From Chara braunii (taxonomy: Eukaryota > Streptophyta > Charophyceae > Charales > Characeae), in contig BFEA01000065.1 in the NCBI GenBank assembly GCA_003427395.1, forward strand, positions 3,266,025 to 3,304,309: a stretch of DNA of 38,285 nt, written 5' to 3'. Of this stretch, positions 8,656-19,461 are shown piece after piece. Numbering within the stretch: the stretch's first letter is position 1; each line of letters begins with the position of its first letter. The position numbers and the translations under genes were made by a program. The notes beneath the pieces were generated by a model, which was not told where the DNA came from, did no database searches, and worked only from the letters and a program-made list of their open reading frames with translations.

Positions 8656-9235
8656 GTGAGTCTTTTTTTTTTTTTTTTTTTGTTGCACCGCTCGACTGTC
8701 GATAAACATGTCACGTGAGCTGAAAACCTGACGGAATGAAATCTATAAAATATATAATGAACTGATAGTCGATACTTGAACTCCTGACTTGTGGATCAAC
8801 AGATCAACAAACGTAAGAAGAACACAACTGAAGAAGCTGCCTGCGATCACCTTGAACAGGACTTGGAAAGAAAGAAAACATCACTTGCAGTGACTGGATC
8901 CCTCTTCAAGGGAATGAAGTAAAATGTGCTTAGAAAAAAAGGGAAAAAACTTCAAGAAAGTGTGCTTTCTCATCATTGGTTTTGAATCTTCTTCTCATCA
9001 GTGCCTCGTCCTTTCTCTGACAGATGGCCTTGCTGCAGCACTTGCCAATGTGAACAGATGAGGAAAATACTATGTGCATCTTTGCGCCTTCTAGCTGAAG
9101 ATGCAGTCGCCACTTTACACATTTGGCGAGTAGTGCAGTGAGGCTCAGAATCTGTTATTGCCATAGGCTCACCATGGTAAAAAACACACATCACTTTTCA
9201 AAATGGGGTAGCCCCTACCTGAGCTTCTTGTATCC
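8656..9235 (+). other. Start of dynein intron 1; no gene seen
   Basis: The intron opens with GTGAGT and a T run (8663-8680). A short open stretch at 8803-8922 ending in TAA (INKRKKNTTEEAA) looked at first like a next exon. However, exon 1 joins better, and in phase, to 19462, so I treat it as chance or decayed sequence. The intron spans 8656-19461 (10.8 kb) and is mostly retroelement DNA. Confidence 0.6.
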
Positions 9236-9239
9236 TTCT

Positions 9240-9345
9240 GATTCAGGGAGACTCAGGATTCAAACTCATAGTCTGTTTATGGACAGTTATATGTGTGTTT
9301 GTATTAGTTGTAACTTTGTATCATTCAGCCACATGGGCTGGGTGG
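9240..9345 (-). repeat. tRNA-like SINE fragment (family 2)
   Basis: On the minus strand it reads GTGGCTGAATGAT (A-box-like, 9332-9320) and GAGTTTGAATCC (B-box-like, 9268-9257), with the same intervening motifs as the copy at 32549-32640. A second, truncated minus copy at 9464-9504 (CAGGAGTTTGAATCCTGATG) stops where the next LTR begins. Confidence 0.55.
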
Positions 9346-9504
9346 AAAGTTGGAAACACACCTTTTCTTCTTTTTGTTTATCTTTAAGAGAAGGGCAACG
9401 AATTTGAGGTATCGTCATCGAACTGATTGGTCCCAGGAAACTGGGAGATATTTCTTCGTCTGATGCCATCAGGATTCAAACTCCTGATCTGTTTACCGAC
9501 AGCT

Positions 9505-10322
9505 ATGCAAGGAGATCAGCAATGAGAACACCAACATTCCAGAATGCAAAATCTCATAGAAGAGAGGTTATTGACCCGAGTTGAAAGCAGAATACCAAAG
9601 CGGAATGCACACCAATTAGAAGCAGACAGAACACTCAAGTGTCCTGACAAAGAAAGTCCGGCTTCTTGCCTCCAATCAGTCATCAATGCAAGAACAATGT
9701 AGTAGCCCAACTGCGGTATGACTGCATTACTCTACTTCCCACTACCTCTACACACGTTAGCCTCTGCCACCTCAGTCTTTGTGCACGTGACACTGGCCCA
9801 ATGCTGCTTGATGACTCCGCTCACACAGGCTGCCTTCACCAATACCAGGTGAGAACCACCAGTCCCCAGTGCATTCCTTCTTCCCGACCACCCACACTGC
9901 TCCACTCAGCTTCCTCCGCCAGCTACGGCTGGCGCTCGCTCACCACCACCACACCTGCTCTCCTCCGCAGGTGCTGCACTCCTGGATGCTGCGCAAAAAT
10001 GCAGCCACCTGGCGGCAATCTGCGCAAATGTCTCTCCTTGGCGTCCTCCTTCCTTTTGTCCTGTAGCGGAGACCGCGTACAGACCCAGTAGGCAGTGCAT
10101 GCAGCCTATTGGAACTGCATCCAGCGCCCTGCCTCTGTAACTCACTCGCAGGCTGGGCCTACCAGTTAGTTACAGGGGCTGATGCTTGTGACCAGAGACC
10201 CAAAAGACCCCTTGCCGGCCTTCACTTAGGGCTGGGGACAATTTCTCAGGCCCACCTGCACTTATGGCGGCCTGGTCCTCTGTTCCAGCGGCTGGCAAAG
10301 GCCACAGAGACCTGCAGCCGCA
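9505..10322 (-). repeat. 3' LTR of a minus-strand Ty3/gypsy fragment
   Basis: Read on the minus strand it starts TGCGGCTGCAGG at 10322, right after a purine tract (AAAGGGGGAGGGA), and ends at 9505 in CTTGCA, like the other LTRs here. The shared palindromic motif is at 10214-10235, and the splice-donor-like CCAG|GTGAGA is at 9845-9854 on the + strand. It follows a chromodomain-like gypsy C-terminus (10365-10560), as a 3' LTR should. About 818 bp. Confidence 0.7.
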
Positions 10323-10364
10323 GATTCCCTCCCCCTTTGGTTCGGAAGTCATCCGAGAACCTCT

Positions 10365-10560
10365 TTATTCCTGTCGTTGCTTTCCCTTCTGGGCCCTCAC
10401 GTAGTGCAGAACAATGCGGGGTGCAGACGTCATCAGTTCCCCTCTTGTGAACCACCGATCCTCCTTGGGGTCCAGGTGATGCCTGAAAGCCACTCTATAC
10501 TGCATCAATGGCTTCGGCGGTCTTCCCCTTCGTGGAAGATTTGGCATGGGAATGCCCAAG
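10365..10560 (-). pseudogene. Ty3/gypsy pol C-terminus, chromodomain-like fragment
   Basis: The minus frame contains RRGRPPKPLMQYRVAFRHHL and DPKEDRWFTRGEL. It closely parallels the C-terminus of the complete element at 30568-30816 (GRGRPPKPRMQ, DPSEDRWFTREEL). The pattern R-x-x-F-x-H-H-x-D-P-x-x-D-R-W-F-T-R-E-E-L resembles a chromodomain used by gypsy integrases for targeting. Only this end is left; no integrase core precedes it, so it is a truncated relic followed by its 3' LTR. Confidence 0.7.
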
Positions 10561-10599
10561 GGTCAAATTACAAAATGAAATACAAATCAACACACACCT

Positions 10600-11045
10600 C
10601 TTCCCGACAAGTCTGGAAGGGCCCAGGCCACTGCTCCTGAGAAAGTTGCGGGAGACAGCTTCCCTAATCATTGCTCATCAATTACGGACGTGATGTTTTG
10701 ATTCTTTTGACAACCTCCCCATCAGGAAAGGATTGACCTCCAGCCCAGCAAACAACAGTCACTTTTTGGCAGATTTAATCGCTACAGGCCGACAGGGTGA
10801 AAAACCATGTCAAAAGCCTCAAAACCACTGCGGCAGGTGCTGTACTCAAAATAACAGCAAGGACAGCCGAAGCACAGTTGCTGAAAAATAGCAAAGAGAG
10901 CAGCAGTCCATGCAATCCTGATCCTTAGCCACAGCATAAAAAAAATAGCGGACATCACGTACAAATAGATTGGGGCACAGAGGGTGGTGCTAAGTTTAAA
11001 AATCGCAATTGTAGGCTTTGGAATTTGGGCGGGTTTGGAGCGACT
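10600..11045. other. No gene recognised
   Basis: Sequence between the gypsy relic and the dead LINE fragment. I see no conserved motif, RNA gene or clear repeat boundary in it. Confidence 0.4.
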
Positions 11046-11049
11046 TCTG

Positions 11050-11827
11050 GCCTCACCCAGATGGGAAATGACAAGGCACTGGGCATCGACGGCTCTCGAA
11101 AGAGTTTTGGAGTGACTTCTGGCCGCTAGACAATTTGATGACACTGAACAAGGCAGCGAAGAAGATCACAAAAAAAGAAATGAAGGCAGCAATCCTGTTT
11201 TTCGACTTCAAAAAGGCCTACGATCAGGTTAACTGGGACTTGCTGCATGCCTGCATGGAAAAAAAGGGGGTAGGCCTTAATTTTAGAGAATGGGTGAGAG
11301 TCCTTTACTCAGACGCAACAGGCAGAGTTCAGGTCAATAAGAGTCTTTCAGAAACCTACCCGATCTCAAGATCGGTAAGACAAGGCTCCCCCCATCTTCC
11401 TCTTTATTATGGAAGCCATAGCATCCTCCCTTTGTAAAGACCCGTCCATAGACCGCCTCACGGAACGCAACTTCAATCCACTACACGACTTCGCCCATCC
11501 CACTGCATTGATGTTCGCCAACGACCTCATGGTCCTCATTTGCGCCAACGACTGCTCATTTCAATCCCTAGTAAGAGCAATGGAGGCCTTCCGATTAGCA
11601 TCGGAAATGAAGGTCAACTGGGGTAAAACCGAAGGATGGTGGCTATCAGACTGAACCCTCGCTCAACCTGCTGACACAGCCACACCCATGTCTTGGTCCA
11701 CTGGTGATTAGGCACTACGATTCCTTGGTATCATGATAAACAAAGATGGTGTGTGGCCAGGAATGGGCCAGAACTTAGAAGTCAGGGAAATATCTCGATT
11801 GGCCCCATGCAAAAACGCTCAGGCCTC
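11050..11827 (+). pseudogene. Dead LINE ORF2 (reverse transcriptase) fragment
   Basis: Plus-strand relic of a LINE related to the one at 1-5530. Motif 1 (bases about 11065-11110, 'ALGIDGSRK..FW') runs almost directly into the region before motif A (DNLMTLNKAA), so the blocks between them, present in the other LINE, have been lost. Motif A is clear: AILFFDFKKAYDQVNWD. A frameshift near 11395 follows SVRQGSP, and the frame resumes as MEAIASSLCKDPS. The catalytic YADD box reads FAND (LMFANDLMVLI), so its first Asp is Asn. A TGA at 11653-11655 and a TAG follow; then RFLGIMINKDGVW is visible. It ends where the gypsy LTR begins, near 11828. Confidence 0.88.
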
Positions 11828-12642
11828 CCTCCGACGATCACTGGCATAGTTACTGTACAGATTCCAGCAGAGCGTCCATCCTCCTCTCATAGTCCAAGCC
11901 AAGAATTGGAGGATGCCGCGGTCCTTCCTCAACTCCCGTGGAGACCATCAACAACTCAATCACATTGCGGACAGGTAAGCCCAGGTAAGCTTTCCCTTGA
12001 TCCTCCCATCAGTCTCACAGAGCGGGTCCTCCTCCTCCTCTCCGAACTCTGTGAGCTCTAGCTATGGCGGCTGTGGCCACCCACCATCACCTACAAAAAG
12101 GCTGGTGCCCTCTCCCAACGTCTGGCACCAGCATCTCAGCACTCCGGCCTCACGTGCACCAACTTGGCTGCAGGCAACAACAAGGCATAATGAATCTCCC
12201 CTCGACCTGGTCTTTTTCTTATAGCATTGATTCACATTGACCAGCCTCCTACTGGACCGCGTTGATGGCCCAGATGTTCCTGAAGTCGATAGCCTGGATG
12301 CATTGTGAACTCAGAAAGCTCGAGTCCCTGTTGGAACTAGAATCATATGAAGCCTGCAAAGTTGATGTGCATGTGATCCACGGCCGTGTGTGACTCCCTG
12401 GTGGACGTTGACTTTGTGCCTGCTATTCCCATGCCGGGTCTAACTCTTGATTTTCCAAGAGTCAAAGGTCTGGCGCTTGGGTACTGGATGCAGCTTTTGA
12501 CTAAGGGCCTGGTACCCGATGACCCTAGGACTCTTTAGATGCCTTAGGAGACTGGATGCGACTTTCGACCCCTCAAACTGAGCTATGACCAAAAGTTACG
12601 ACCCTTGCTATTGTCTATGTAGATTTGAACTTAGTTTATTGC
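11828..12642 (-). repeat. 3' LTR of the minus-strand gypsy element (truncated)
   Basis: On the minus strand it begins TGCAATAAACTAAG at 12642, as the 5' LTR does at 17880. It matches that LTR along its length to GACGATCACTG at about 11832. It is continuous across the point where the 5' LTR has a 355-base gap. A consensus donor CAG|GTAAGC lies near 11972-11980 on the + strand. Confidence 0.75.
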
Positions 12643-12776
12643 ACTCCATCCTGCCTGATTTCGAACTCCATTGCAGAAATTCAACTTTCAGGCACGATTT
12701 TCTTTCAACTTTCGTTCATATGCCGCAGCAATATCCAGTGCAGTAGGTAGGACTTCTTTCTCGCTGAACCATCTTG

Positions 12777-13871
12777 CTACTCAGGCTGATTACCGGATTT
12801 TACCTTGAACTGCTTATGAGATCTTCCCTTTCCACCGATAGAGAAGAAACCATGTTCGAGAATCGTTTCTGCTTGGTACCCTACATTCATTGAAGGTGGG
12901 AACATATATGGTCTATTAGGAAAATTTTTGCCCTCAATGTAGTGTACCAGCTTAGATGCATCGCATACGGGATATGCTTTCAGATGAGGGGGCATATCAA
13001 TATGATAGGATGGTCCACTTGTGTCCCATATCACCTTGAGAACTTTCCATGGCCCATAATATACAGGTAGCAGTTTTTGTGAAATTCCTTCTTCCAATGA
13101 GAACTCATTAGGCTTGACCCATACCAGATCTCTTGCCTTGTATTGAGCAAGTTTATGATGCTTATTAGCTTGTGCAATCATCTGGTCTTGAGCTTTATTG
13201 ATGTTCTTTTTAACCTTTGCAATGTCTTGTTTGTACAAAACTGCAAATTCACAGGTACCAGGTGGTTTACACCTGGTCTCTAGTCAGAGAGTCTATAGGC
13301 CGTTTGGGTTGCCATCGCTTATGCAGTGCATGAGTTCTTCTTGTGACAATATGCAGGCCGTTATTATATGCGCTTGCTATCTTAGGTAAGTTCTCATCCC
13401 AATCCACCTGATCTGGTCTCACATACATGCGCAGAAGTTGCTGACACGTGGTTCAATTTGTCCATTGTCTCAAGATGCCTCCCTAACGACATGGTCAATC
13501 TTGTGTTGTAGACTTCCATTATCTTCTGCCACTGTTGCCCAGTGAGCCTAATGTCTCTATCAGATACAATGTCCTTTGGAAACCCATATTTAGAGACCAT
13601 TGCGTCTGAGATTTTTGTATAACTAGTTCGGTTATCAATTCAGCGCGTAGAGGAATGAAAATTGCATACTTCGAGAACCTATCGACGATGACCATGACTT
13701 GGGTATTCTCGTTCCTACTCTTGGTGAGACTCGCAAAATCAAGGAGATAGAATCACTTGGTCCATCAGGAATAGGAAGAGGACGGAGTTGTCCCAAAGGA
13801 TTCTCATGGCACGACTTGTTTCTTTGACAATTAAAGCTGAAGTGTCCTTCTGTGTCATGACATTCTCCCAT
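12777..13871 (-). pseudogene. Ty3/gypsy integrase, frameshifted
   Basis: Several minus-strand frames carry parts of one integrase. From 13871, ECHDTEGHF is the His-His half of the zinc-binding domain, followed by GQLRPLPIPDGPSDSISL. From 13600, YGFPKDIVSDRDIRLTGQQW holds the second catalytic Asp; RHLETMDKLN holds the Glu, but its usual Gln-Thr-Glu-Arg context is lost. Around 13430-13290, MYVRPDQVDWDENLPKIASA continues the core. From 13238, DLVWVKPNEF and LLPVYYGPWKVLKVI form the C-terminal 'GPWxV' region. Frameshifts and stops separate these pieces, so the gene is dead. Confidence 0.82.
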
Positions 13872-14049
13872 AATTAAGCTTTTGTTGCTTCATCATGGGG
13901 TACACAAACTCTTTCTTCTCCCTTGTTTGTTAAGAAGAAAATGTCGTCAGCTGTTCTATATTGTGGAAAGCATCCAGGATTCTTTTGAAGAGTCTATATT
14001 ATAGGCCCCCAAATCATATCCTTAGCACATCCAGATCTTATCTTATCTT

Positions 14050-14345
14050 TGAGTTCATTTCCCACATCTAGGGTTACAATTGTTCCAAAGAAATCAGATC
14101 GTCGAGAGCGCACGCCTGCCACCACATTATGCTTATCTCTGATAGTCTTACGTTCAAAGTCAAAGGTGTCAATAATAGTCGATCATCATGCTAACTTGTC
14201 AGACAGTCGTGGTTGCGTTTCGAGCCACTTGAAGGTTTCGTGGTCCGAGTAGACCTTAAAGGGTCTATCTAGCAGCTAGTGCTTCCACGTAGTTAGCGCT
14301 TCCAGTAATGCGTACAGCTCCCTCTCGTAAGTCGAGTTGGCCACT
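14050..14345 (-). pseudogene. Ty3/gypsy RNase H, interrupted
   Basis: The minus frame reads NSTYERELYALLEALTTWKH, a stop, then RPFKVYSDHETFKWLETQ, two stops, and later NVVAGVRSRRSDFFG (usually VADALSRR). The Glu of YERELYAL and the Asp of YSDHET are two RNase H active-site residues. It is directly upstream of the integrase pieces in pol order. Just upstream, a start-like MSEQEEMMKEKEG runs straight into it (about 14425-14350), suggesting that a deletion joined an early part of the element to RNase H; this is inference. Confidence 0.75.
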
Positions 14346-14429
14346 TTTTCTGAGGGTAGGCGCCTATTGTAAGAGGGTCTGTCTGTCCCTTCTTTTTCTT
14401 TCATCATCTCCTCTTGTTCTGACATTTTC

Positions 14430-14947
14430 TTCGTCAGCAGACAGCGAGATAGCTACGGAATAGAAAAAGACAACTATATACCTAGTCAGTATGGATGAAC
14501 GAAGGGAATTTCGAAAGAAAGTCGTTGCTGGTTTTGAGTGTGTCACACAATAAGATCAAGATAACCAACGGCCAATTCACCGCCCTCAAGCACCAACGAT
14601 TTTTCGAATTTGCAGAAAAAGTAATAGAAAGTCACGAAGGGGCCAAAAATCAGAGTAACGAAATTTCTATTTCTTTTCCTGGTTTCTATCAATTTCTGAT
14701 AATTACACTATCCTATTCTAAGTTGCTGATGACGAACGGCAATGACTTTGACTTGAGAAACTGTGCAGGGCACGACCGATTCCACGGTCGATGTGATCAG
14801 GGGACACAACGAAGGTAAGTCAGCATCCAACCAGAAGCCAGCAATAATGCAGGGCAATCGAGGTGAGAGTGACTTATCTCCTCTTGCTGTTGCTGACGCC
14901 GATTGCCGTTCAATAATTAAAAATAATAAATATCAAACACTGCCTCA
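14430..14947. other. Interior of the decayed gypsy element; no domain recognised
   Basis: A plus-strand open frame here has no recognisable domain. A donor-like AAG|GTAAGT occurs near 14813-14820 on the + strand. I see nothing else. Confidence 0.4.
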
Positions 14948-16025
14948 TGTGAGGAACAAGCCCTCAAGGGGCCCTATCAAATATCACATGTTCTGGGCTA
15001 AGGCCCCCAGCAAGCCGAGTGCCCGCCCTAAGTGAAGGCAGGCCTGAATATCCGTCAGCGGCCAAAATTCGACATTTCCATATGTGGTTATTCAGGCTCT
15101 CGCAGCACGCCAGTTGGTTGCGTAGACGTGTGGGCCTTACTAAGCTGCGTCATACAGTTAGCCCAGGCCTTGACAGTCGCGCCTGGGCGCATACACAAAG
15201 CAGGGCCGATACATTGGGAAGCAGGCCATCGACCTTTGAAAAAGTATTGTCGACGCACCTGTCTGGGAGCCCTGCACAGATGCAGCAAACAGCCCAAGTC
15301 CGGAGACTCTTGCCGTGCCCAACTGAAAAGGGCCCAGGCCCTCAACTGTAGTCTCGGGCCTGGGCACAGGGTCTGAGGCCCAACCGGAAGCTACTGGAAG
15401 CTTCCAGCCAGGCCACACGCAACATCCAGGAGGCTGCCACTTCCATAAAAGAAGTGAGGCAGCCCAGGCCAGGCATTCTGGCCAGTGCAGGCAATGCGGA
15501 AGTGCTGCTGTGCTATCGCGTGATGCTGCGCTGACGGGGCGCGTAGTGGTGAGGTGGGGCGTTGCAGGGCACGGGGCGCAGGCAGCCATGGCCGGGTTGC
15601 TGGGCACCAGGGGGAAGGAGGGCGATCAGTTGGTCTTCAGGGAAGAAGGCGAGTGTGGGTAATCAAGGTCTGATTGAGGGTGATGAGATACGTACCTGGT
15701 GCATGAAGAGAGGTTGGCTGTGGTGTTGACAGTCATGTACATTGGTCTTCGAGAGTCGAAGTGAGCCTGTTGCGTGAACCAGCTGTAGGTAGGATAGTCG
15801 GGTAGAGTAGGCTGGGCGCGGGCGCCAGACATAGAGGAGTGATTTTGGATACTGTGTTGGTGTGGCCTATGGGCTTGAACATTGGCTCATTACTTCATTG
15901 TATTGCTCTATATGGATGGTTTCTCAGTGCATTTTGTACTCTCTGCTTGGACATCGACTACCTGGACATCTGTGTGATTTCATAACTTGGTTTTCTGTAT
16001 ATCGTTCACACTCATATTCCTTGCA
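14948..16025 (+). repeat. LTR (solo or truncated) nested in the minus gypsy element
   Basis: It begins TGTGAGGAACAAGCCCTCAA and ends CATATTCCTTGCA. Its start matches the remnant ending at 8227, and its end matches the TTTTCCTTGCA end of the 22972 element's LTRs. The palindromic motif is at 15021-15043. The donor-like ACCAGGTACGT is on the minus strand (15700-15690). No PBS follows and no polypurine tract precedes it, so a solo LTR is likely. I found no convincing target-site duplication. Confidence 0.65.
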
Positions 16026-16426
16026 CTCGTCTGGTCACCTTCCTCAATATGTGTATCTACACCAGGCATGCAATCTGGCCTGGACACTACAGCTCTCGCT
16101 GTACCATCCACTAGATCACTACACATGGAAGGCCTTTCCCACACCAAGCCTTTCTCCAAATGCCACGTCAGCAACGGCCCTTGCCATGCCAGCATGGGAT
16201 GCATGCCGCTTCAACAAAAGATGCATGCCACATCAACAGTAGGCAGGTACCACGTCGTGCCACATCAACACTTGCATCCCCTCGTAAGTGCTGATATTAC
16301 TGCCACGTCAGAGCACCTCTCACCTGGCATGCCCGCCCATACAGCCTCTCCTCCATGCCAGACTTTTACTATAACTCCCCAGTAGTCGTTGTCACCAAAA
16401 GTAGCATGGCGAGGAGAGAAGATACT
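16026..16426. other. Leader of the minus-strand gypsy element; no gene
   Basis: This lies between the nested LTR and the PBS. It has GCCACGTCAGCA-like and GCCACATCAACA-like short repeats (16160-16310), but no coding signal. Confidence 0.4.
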
Positions 16427-16438
16427 GCTCTGATACCA
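16427..16438 (-). other. Primer-binding site, plant tRNA-iMet type
   Basis: The minus strand reads TGGTATCAGAGC, three bases after the LTR end TTGCA (plus TGCAA at 16442). It is identical to the PBS at 23952-23963. Confidence 0.9.
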
Positions 16439-16441
16439 AAT

Positions 16442-17880
16442 TGCAATGAAGTTGAATGAACACAATCTCGTTGAGAAGCGAATCAGCAATGTTACACAAT
16501 CGTAACCCAGCGCTCAACGTGAAGTCTCCAACGATGATTGCAAGTCCATATCTATGCACATTTCAGTAGTAGTGAACCATCACAGAAGAGCAAGGCAGAA
16601 ATGGATAGGGGAGAGAAAAGACAAAGGAGAGGGATAGAAAGCTAATAATGAATGATACAAGCATGTCGCTCTCCAACTCCCACTTCTTCTTCGGGCATCT
16701 TCAACCATGACCACCTCATCAATGCATGCTCTCCCTCTGACGATCACTGACATAGTTACTGTGCAGATTCCAGCAGAGTGCCCGTCCTCCTCTCACAGTC
16801 CAAGCCAAGCATTGGAGGATGGCGCGGTCCTTCCTCAAATCCTTGGAGACTGTCAGCAGCCAATCCCATTGGCGGCAGGTAAGTCCAGGTAGCTTTCCCT
16901 TTATCCTTTGATCAGTCTCACAGACTGGATCCTCCTCCTCTCCGAACTATGTGAGCTCTAGCTTTGGCGGCTATGGCCGCCCCACCATCACCTACAGTAA
17001 GGCTGGCACCCTCTCCCAGCGTCTGGCGCCAGCATCTCAGCACTCCAGCCTCGCGTGCAGCAACTTGGCCGTGAGCAACGACAAGGCAGAATGAATCTCC
17101 CCTCGGCCTGGCCTTCTTCTTATAGCACTGACTCGTGTTGACCAGCCTCCTACTGGACCGCGTCGACGGTCGAGATGTTCCTGAAGTCGATGGACTTGAT
17201 GCATTGTTGACTCAGATGTGTCGAGTCCCTGTTGGAACTGAAATCTTCTGGAAGCCCGCAGACAACCTTCGATGTGCATTGACTTTGGGCCTGTTACTCC
17301 CGTGCTGGGTCTGACTCTTGATTTTCCAAGAGTCAAAGGTCTGGTGTGCAGGTACTGGATGCAGGTTTTGACTACGGGCCTGGCACCCCGTGACCCTAGG
17401 ACTCGTTACAGGCCTTCTGAGACTCTGGACACGACTTTTGACACCNNNNNNNNNNNNNNNNNNNNNNNNNNNNNNNNNNNNNNNNNNNNNNNNNNNNNNN
17501 NNNNNNNNNNNNNNNNNNNNNNNNNNNNNNNNNNNNNNNNNNNNNNNNNNNNNNNNNNNNNNNNNNNNNNNNNNNNNNNNNNNNNNNNNNNNNNNNNNNN
17601 NNNNNNNNNNNNNNNNNNNNNNNNNNNNNNNNNNNNNNNNNNNNNNNNNNNNNNNNNNNNNNNNNNNNNNNNNNNNNNNNNNNNNNNNNNNNNNNNNNNN
17701 NNNNNNNNNNNNNNNNNNNNNNNNNNNNNNNNNNNNNNNNNNNNNNNNNNNNNNNNNNNNNNNNNNNNNNNNNNNNNNNNNNNNNNNNNNNNNNNNNNNN
17801 CAAACTGAGCTATGACCAAACGTTACGAGAACTTACGACCCTTGCTATTGTCTGTGCGGATTTGAACTTAGTTTATTGCA
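16442..17880 (-). repeat. 5' LTR of the minus-strand gypsy element, with assembly gap
   Basis: On the minus strand it starts TGCAATAAACTAAG (17880) and ends CTTCATTGCA (16442), next to the PBS. It is 1439 bases including 355 Ns. Excluding Ns, the part shared with the 3' LTR has nearly the same length. The donor consensus GCAG|GTAAGT is at 16875-16884 on the + strand. Confidence 0.78.
17446..17800. other. Assembly gap (355 Ns)
   Basis: Its flanks (…TTTTGACACC and CAAACTGAGCTATGACC…) are adjacent in the sister LTR near 12575-12583, so nothing need be missing here unless this copy carries an insertion. Confidence 0.95.
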
Positions 17881-18041
17881 GTATATTAATATTATTTTAT
17901 TGCAGTATATTAATATTATAGTAAACCCCCTGGATGACAGTCATTAATTAATGTACTATTACATTATTAGCGTGCTGATAATATCCTCATATGGCAGTCA
18001 TACATTAATATAATATACCCTAGATGGCTGTTTTTAACACT

Positions 18042-18990
18042 TGAGCAAGGAAAATGAGCCATGCGAAGTGCAGAATCCAAATTGCATCATCTCACTTAAA
18101 GCCAGAAAGCCATGTGCTCGAACAGAAAGCAGAATGCACCAAGTTATACACCAAATAAGAGCGAAGCAAACAAATCAAATGACAATGTCAGCCCACATCT
18201 CGCCCGCACCATCATTGTATCCAATGTCACTCTTCTAATTTGGCGCCTGGAGCCCAGATTACGTTCAGCCAGCACCTAGACACTGGCCTATCAACCTACG
18301 ACGTCAACAGGTCTTCACAAAGTACAGCTGCCAGATGGCGAATGGAGACTTCGGCTTCACCAACCATGCTCACCATCACCAGGTATGTTCCATCTCCCTG
18401 TCCTTATTCTTTGCCGCTCAATCCCTTCTCACCCACGCTACACCCTCTCCCAAGGACCTCCACTTAACCCTCTCTGACATCATACGAGCAGCGCCCGGCT
18501 ATGGCCGCTGCGTAGCCCAAGCTGCGTCCAGCAGCTATGTCGCGCGCCCCCACCAGCGATTTCCTCTTGCCCAGGTCGTCCTTCAGCGCGCGTGCACACA
18601 AGCCAGCAGCGCAGCAGAGCTCACGCCAGCAGATCTTGCTCCGGCGAGGCAGCATCCACGCCGCTTGGCCTCTTTCCCAGTAGCACCGCCCAGGGACATT
18701 CCGGAATGTGCCCTGGGACCTTCGGTTGCAGCTAGCCTAAGTAACTGAGGTGGCCGCTGCATTCTGATTGCCCGAAAGGCCTTAGGTGACACCATGCCTT
18801 TTTGCGCAGCTTTGGCTCGCGGCCCCGTTTCTGCTCACACGGCCCTGCTTTCAGAGGCCACGTCGATTTTCCAGGGCACATTGCGGTTGCCGCAGGGCGC
18901 AGAGTCGCAGACCCTTTTCCAGCGGCAAGGGCCCCTTTACTGTCTGTTTGATGGCCTTATGCATTGCACAGGGTGGAATTGCAAAAGATC
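18042..18990 (-). repeat. LTR remnant (minus orientation)
   Basis: The left end TGAGCAAGGAAAATGAGC is the reverse complement of the LTR end GCTCATTTTCCTTGC seen in the complete element. Inside it are the donor-like ACCAGGTATGT (18378-18388, +) and the GGCTATGGCCGC block found in the other LTRs. The right limit is approximate. An AT-rich stretch with TATATTAATATTA repeats (17881-18041) separates it from the previous element. Confidence 0.6.
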
Positions 18991-19278
18991 CCTGAAAGTT
19001 CATGTATATGTGAAAGTACGGTTTAAGTACCCCGAAAAGATGTTGGTAGAGCTGAATACCCCTTCGACATTTTGAAAGTTTGTGAAATACCCTCCGGGTC
19101 GGTTGGACCGGATATCTGTGCAATATACCCCTACCGGGTACCTGTCAAGTTTGAAAATGAACCCGTACCAGCAGACTTTTCAAAAACCCTTCAGATTTTC
19201 GATGTACCCCTACTGGCAGTCTGGCATCCCTCACGTTTTGATTCGCTCCTCGAACCGTTGGAGGGGCAAGTACGACCA

Positions 19279-19281
<3 letters not shown>

Positions 19282-19351
<70 letters not shown>

Positions 19352-19352
19352 N

Positions 19353-19389
<37 letters not shown>
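19282..19389 (+). repeat. Compound (CT)n-poly(C) microsatellite just before exon 2
   Basis: About 35 CT units (19282-19351), one N, then 37 Cs (19353-19389). It lies 72 bases before the exon 2 acceptor. Lengths are unreliable in such tracts. Confidence 0.9.
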
Positions 19390-19461
19390 ACTCCCCCCCA
19401 CCCCAGATGGCAGATACTGATGTGATGGTTGGCAATATTCATGTCTCTTTTCTTTTTGCAG

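Larger units (their letters stand above)
11828..17880 (-). mobile_element. Decayed minus-strand Ty3/gypsy element with a nested plus-strand LTR
   Basis: Reading on the minus strand: 5' LTR 17880-16442, primer-binding site 16438-16427, a remnant interior, RNase H (about 14345-14050), integrase (13871-12777), then the 3' LTR from 12642. The two LTRs are recognisably the same sequence over about 800 bp, with many substitutions. The 3' LTR lacks the roughly 290 bp nearest its end and abuts the dead LINE fragment at 11828. A plus-strand LTR of another family sits inside (14948-16025). Gag, protease and most of reverse transcriptase are missing. This element is older than the one at 22972-31849. 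Confidence 0.78.

Noticed and set aside
8803-8922. Possible exon with a TAA end after CAACAG, starting INKRKKNTT
   Set aside because: Dynein exon 1 joins in phase, and with better sequence continuity, to 19462. The peptide does not look like dynein.
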